Below, in pieces: positions 60,797 through 64,000 of a stretch of 64,000 nt of DNA (position 1 is its first letter; each line of letters starts with the position of its first letter). The stretch covers positions 1 to 64,000 of the forward strand of contig NZ_JAGWDK010000017.1 of the NCBI RefSeq assembly GCF_018398875.1, in the 5' to 3' direction. The notes under the pieces are model-generated. The model was not told the origin of the DNA. It ran no database searches and saw nothing but the letters and a program-made list of their open reading frames with translations. The translations under genes were made by a program, and so were the position numbers. Source of the stretch: Bradyrhizobium sp. sGM-13. GTDB lineage: Bacteria > Pseudomonadota > Alphaproteobacteria > Rhizobiales > Xanthobacteraceae.

Positions 60797-61300
60797 ATGG
60801 CCATCATACTCATCACGGGCGGCGCCCGATCAGGCAAAAGCCGGCGCGCAGAAGTCCGCGCGCGTGCCTTTCCGGGGCAACCCGTCTATTTCGCCACGGC
60901 AGAGGCGCTCGATGAGGAAATGGGCGAACGAATAGCAAAGCATCGCGCGCGACGCGGAAATGACTGGATCGAGCGCGAGGTACCGCTTGACCTCGTGCAG
61001 GCCCTAGCCGAGACAGATGGCGGTGGCGCAAGGCTGATCGATTGTCTCACGCTCTGGCTATCGAATTTGCTCCAGGCGGAGCGCAACTGGTCGCATGAGG
61101 CTTCACTGCTCGCTGACGCGCTTGCCCGCCAACGCAGTCCGGTCGTCATGGTCACGAACGAGGTCGGGCTCGGTATCGTGCCGGATAATGCGCTGGCGCG
61201 CGCATTTCGGGACGCGGCGGGCATCCTGAACCAGACGATTGCCTCCGTTGCCGACGAGGTCGAATTCGTCGTGGCAGGATTGCCGATGAAGCTGAAATAG
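60797..61300 (+). CDS. cobP: Adenosylcobinamide kinase / guanylyltransferase
   Basis: CobP (CobU) phosphorylates adenosylcobinamide and transfers GMP to it. The 167-residue protein has ILITGGARSGKSRRAEVRAR (P-loop), YFATAEALDEEMGERIAKHR with the His that accepts GMP (KHRARRG), RLIDCLTLWLSNLL and VVMVTNEVGLGIVPDNALAR. GGAGG stands seven bases before the ATG. It is divergent from cobD across 128 bp. Confidence 0.96.
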   Translation: MAIILITGGARSGKSRRAEVRARAFPGQPVYFATAEALDEEMGERIAKHRARRGNDWIEREVPLDLVQALAETDGGGARLIDCLTLWLSNLLQAERNWSHEASLLADALARQRSPVVMVTNEVGLGIVPDNALARAFRDAAGILNQTIASVADEVEFVVAGLPMKLK

Positions 61301-61368
61301 TGCCGCGCTCGGCGGAGTTGCGACGCCTCGCCCGTTGTGCGAGTTGACGGTTCGAAGGTTGAAGACCT

Positions 61369-62151
61369 ATGCATCATCTCGAGGTTCTCAGAAGCATCGT
61401 TACTGATCTGAGGATCGCCATCTCTCTCTCCACGATTCTACCTCTCGGGCCGGCGAAGCCGGTCAGCGATGGCGGTGTTGGCCGCGCGAGCTGGGCGCTG
61501 CCGGTAGCCGGACTGGTGGTGGGCCTTACCGGAGCGGTGGTCTATTCGATCGCGCGCGAGGTGGGTTTGCCGCCCGGCCCGGCCGCCATGCTCGCGGTGG
61601 CGGCCACGGTTCTTATCACCGGCGCGATGCACGAGGACGGCCTTGCCGATACCGCCGACGGGCTCGGCGGCGGTCGGACGCGCGAGCGGAAGCTCGAGAT
61701 CATGCGGGACAGCCGGATCGGTACTTATGGCGGCTGCGCGCTTATCGTCTCGCTCATCTTGCGATGGAGCGCGCTTGCAACTATCGCCGATCCACAGTCG
61801 GTTGCGGCCGCGCTTTTGGTTGCACATGCGGCGGCGCGCGCCGGCTTGCCGGTATTCATGTGGCTGATTCCGCCGGCACGGTCGGACGGACTTTCAGCGG
61901 GGGCCGGACAGCCGCCGTGGCAAAGCGCTGCCATTGCTGTTGGTCTTGCGACCGCTTGCCTCGTTTGCGGTCTCGGGCCGAGCAAGGCGACGATCGGACT
62001 GATCTTGTTGTCGCTGGCCGGGCTGATATTGGCGCGGCTTGCCACCAGACAGGTCGGAGGACAGACAGGTGATATATTGGGTGCGTTCGAGCAGATTGGC
62101 GAGATCGCGATTCTGCTGGTGGCGGTAGCCCTCCTCCAGACGGAACTATGA
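61369..62151 (+). CDS. cobV: Adenosylcobinamide-GDP ribazoletransferase
   Basis: CobV (CobS in Salmonella naming; not the chelatase subunit) joins alpha-ribazole with adenosylcobinamide-GDP to complete the nucleotide loop. The 260-residue membrane protein has ITGAMHEDGLADTADGLGGG, LEIMRDSRIGTYGGCALIVS and RLATRQVGGQTGDILGAFEQ, plus about six hydrophobic helices. Its stop overlaps the bluB start (ATGA). Confidence 0.95.
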   Translation: MHHLEVLRSIVTDLRIAISLSTILPLGPAKPVSDGGVGRASWALPVAGLVVGLTGAVVYSIAREVGLPPGPAAMLAVAATVLITGAMHEDGLADTADGLGGGRTRERKLEIMRDSRIGTYGGCALIVSLILRWSALATIADPQSVAAALLVAHAAARAGLPVFMWLIPPARSDGLSAGAGQPPWQSAAIAVGLATACLVCGLGPSKATIGLILLSLAGLILARLATRQVGGQTGDILGAFEQIGEIAILLVAVALLQTEL

Positions 62152-62789
62152 CCTTGACGATCTCATTCGATGAAGTTTTTCGCCGGCAACTGCGTGAGCT
62201 GTTCGTGTGGCGCCGCGACGTACGGCGCTTTCGTCCCGATCTGCTCCCGAGCGAAGCCATTGAGCGGCTCATTGAGATCGCCTGCCTTTCCCCGTCCGTC
62301 GGCCTGAGCCAGCCGTGGCGGTTCGTCATCGTCGAGGACAAGGCGAGGCGCCGTGCCGTGATCGAAGACTTCAAGACCTGCAATGCCGATGCGTTGCATT
62401 CTTATTCAGGCGAACGCGTGGCGCGGTACGCGACGCTTAAGCTTGCCGGCCTCGAAGAGGCTCCGGGTCACCTGGCCGTGTTCGCGGAAAAGGCAAGCGA
62501 TATCGGGTATGGCCTCGGGCGAGCAACGATGCCGGAAACGGTCGAATATTCCGTCGCCGCGGCCATCTGCTCGATGTGGCTCGCCGCACGCGCGGAGGGC
62601 ATTGGGCTTGGCTGGGTGTCGATCCTGAATCCGGCCCGCATCCACGAGATTCTCGAAGTGTCGGAGTCCTGGAAACTCATCGGCTATCTCTGCGTCGGCT
62701 ACCCCCAGGCAGAGTTCGATCGGCCAGAACTTGAGCGGGCCAAGTGGGAATATCGGCGAGCGGCGAAGGAATTTACCACGCGACGCTAG
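62148..62789 (+). CDS. bluB: 5,6-Dimethylbenzimidazole synthase
   Basis: BluB uses O2 to break reduced FMN and form the lower ligand of B12. The 213-residue nitroreductase-like protein has LREL-VWRRDVRRFRPDLLPS near residue 20, IACLSPSVGLSQPWRFVIVE, RATMPETVEYSVAAAICSMW, EGIGLGWVSILNPARIHEIL and a C-terminal YLCVGYPQAEFDRPELERAK. It completes the set for making B12 with dimethylbenzimidazole. In Sinorhizobium, bluB is needed for symbiosis. Confidence 0.96.
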   Translation: MTLTISFDEVFRRQLRELFVWRRDVRRFRPDLLPSEAIERLIEIACLSPSVGLSQPWRFVIVEDKARRRAVIEDFKTCNADALHSYSGERVARYATLKLAGLEEAPGHLAVFAEKASDIGYGLGRATMPETVEYSVAAAICSMWLAARAEGIGLGWVSILNPARIHEILEVSESWKLIGYLCVGYPQAEFDRPELERAKWEYRRAAKEFTTRR

Positions 62790-63547
<758 letters not shown>

Positions 63548-63580
63548 AAAAAATGCCCGGCCCCCTTTCGGCGGCCGGGC
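63548..63580 (-). terminator. Rho-independent terminator for minus-strand transcription
   Basis: GCCCGGCC (63555-63562) and GGCCGGGC (63573-63580) form a perfect 8-bp stem, followed on the minus strand by six T (the A run at 63548-63553). It would end transcripts that come from the nod box at the right edge. Confidence 0.7.
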
Positions 63581-63627
63581 GGAAGTCAGTCTGGGAGGAG
63601 CGACGCTGTTACACATCGCACCAGCTT
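63562..63627 (+). repeat. Direct repeat, right copy (66 bp)
   Basis: Matches 39104-39170 in the same orientation with about five differences and one gap. It overlaps the right arm of the terminator, which the left copy lacks because its sequence diverges on that side. Confidence 0.7.
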
Positions 63628-63981
63628 CCGTCGGCAGAGGGAGGGTGCCGACGGTTCATTTACGGCGAGGGCATTCGCCGTTAACTTTAGCCACGGGAAG
63701 GCCGATATCCGTTCCAAATGAAATCTGGCTTCGCTTCCTTCTGCTCTATTCAGGGAATTCGGCCCAACGCTGCGCGGGAAGGTCGACAACGGCGTCAGTT
63801 CTTCCCTCACGTAATCTTAGGACGGTCACCAAGATCATGCTTCTGAGATGGACCCACGGAAAAGAGGCTGTCCGTCAATGCTACACCCGCCGACTGATCG
63901 TCATCCACGACGGAAATGACGCCGAGTGGGTGCGGCCATTTGCACCAGACTATGCGCTTTTTCTATGCAGCATTCCGTAAA
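63628..63981. other. 354 bp between the repeat and the nod box; only small frames
   Basis: On the minus strand a GTG at 63810 opens a 74-residue frame that ends in the repeat (LVRCVTASLLPD). A plus-strand frame ends at 63980 (LIVIHDGNDAEWVRPFAPDY). Neither has a family match. The minus-strand frame lies in the right direction to be transcribed from the nod box. Confidence 0.35.
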
Positions 63982-64000
63982 ATTGGTGAAATCGATTGTT
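63982..64000 (-). promoter_or_regulatory. Partial nod box at the right window edge
   Basis: On the minus strand the last 19 bases read AACAATCGATTTCACCAAT, matching the conserved 3' part of rhizobial nod boxes (AAACAATCGATTTTACCAATC) with one mismatch. The 5' half lies outside the window. NodD proteins bind nod boxes and respond to plant flavonoids. The promoter would read leftward into 63.9-63.5 kb, where no nodulation gene is seen. Confidence 0.65.

Overview
The window looks like part of a symbiosis island from a slow-growing rhizobium (Bradyrhizobium-like). The reasons are a partial nod box at the right edge, an uptake [NiFe]-hydrogenase cluster with a sigma-54 promoter, a FixK/FNR-type box before a hemN relative, many decayed IS elements of families common in rhizobia (IS5-like, IS66, IS630, IS110, IS6, ISNCY), and high-GC alphaproteobacterial coding. 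This is a reading of gene content by eye; no database search was possible.

Layout. (1) 1-2833, minus: the start of a nonribosomal peptide synthetase that runs off the left edge, with a formyltransferase-like domain, half a condensation domain and an adenylation domain whose specificity residues look serine-like. (2) About 3.1-24.6 kb: an accessory, decayed zone. It holds IS fragments nested in one another, two related 210-bp MITE-like elements, a TauD-type dioxygenase, a GNAT acetyltransferase, an apparently intact hipBA toxin-antitoxin pair with three palindromic operators, an OprB-type porin broken by an 8-bp tandem duplication, an orphan membrane-anchored coiled-coil protein and a damaged hemN. 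(3) 24.98-38.6 kb, all minus: hupSLCDF-hupHIJK-hypABFCDE, tightly overlapping and preceded by a -24/-12 promoter. hupG is not found between hupF and hupH, and no hoxA, hupUV or hupT is present. (4) 39.8-62.8 kb: an almost complete aerobic (late cobalt insertion) cobalamin pathway, with cobT, F, A, B, M, E, L, K, J, I, H, G, N, W, O, Q, C, D, P, V and bluB, a cbiM-like cobalt permease, an alpha-ribazole-phosphatase-like gene and a DUF1636 protein. Two cobalamin riboswitches drive separate minus-strand operons. The CobS and CobT subunits of the chelatase are not in the window. (5) 62.8-64 kb: non-coding or decayed DNA with a (GA)n tract, a terminator, a 66-bp repeat shared with 39.1 kb, and the nod box.

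How the parts fit. The hydrogenase would recycle H2 released by nitrogenase in nodules; hypABCDEF and the hup accessory genes build and process its Ni-Fe centre. The cobalamin block makes adenosylcobalamin, which rhizobia use for methionine synthase, ribonucleotide reductase and methylmalonyl-CoA mutase, and B12 itself feeds back through the riboswitches. A pair of 66-67 bp direct repeats brackets the cobalamin block, which suggests it may have arrived or been rearranged as a unit beside hup.
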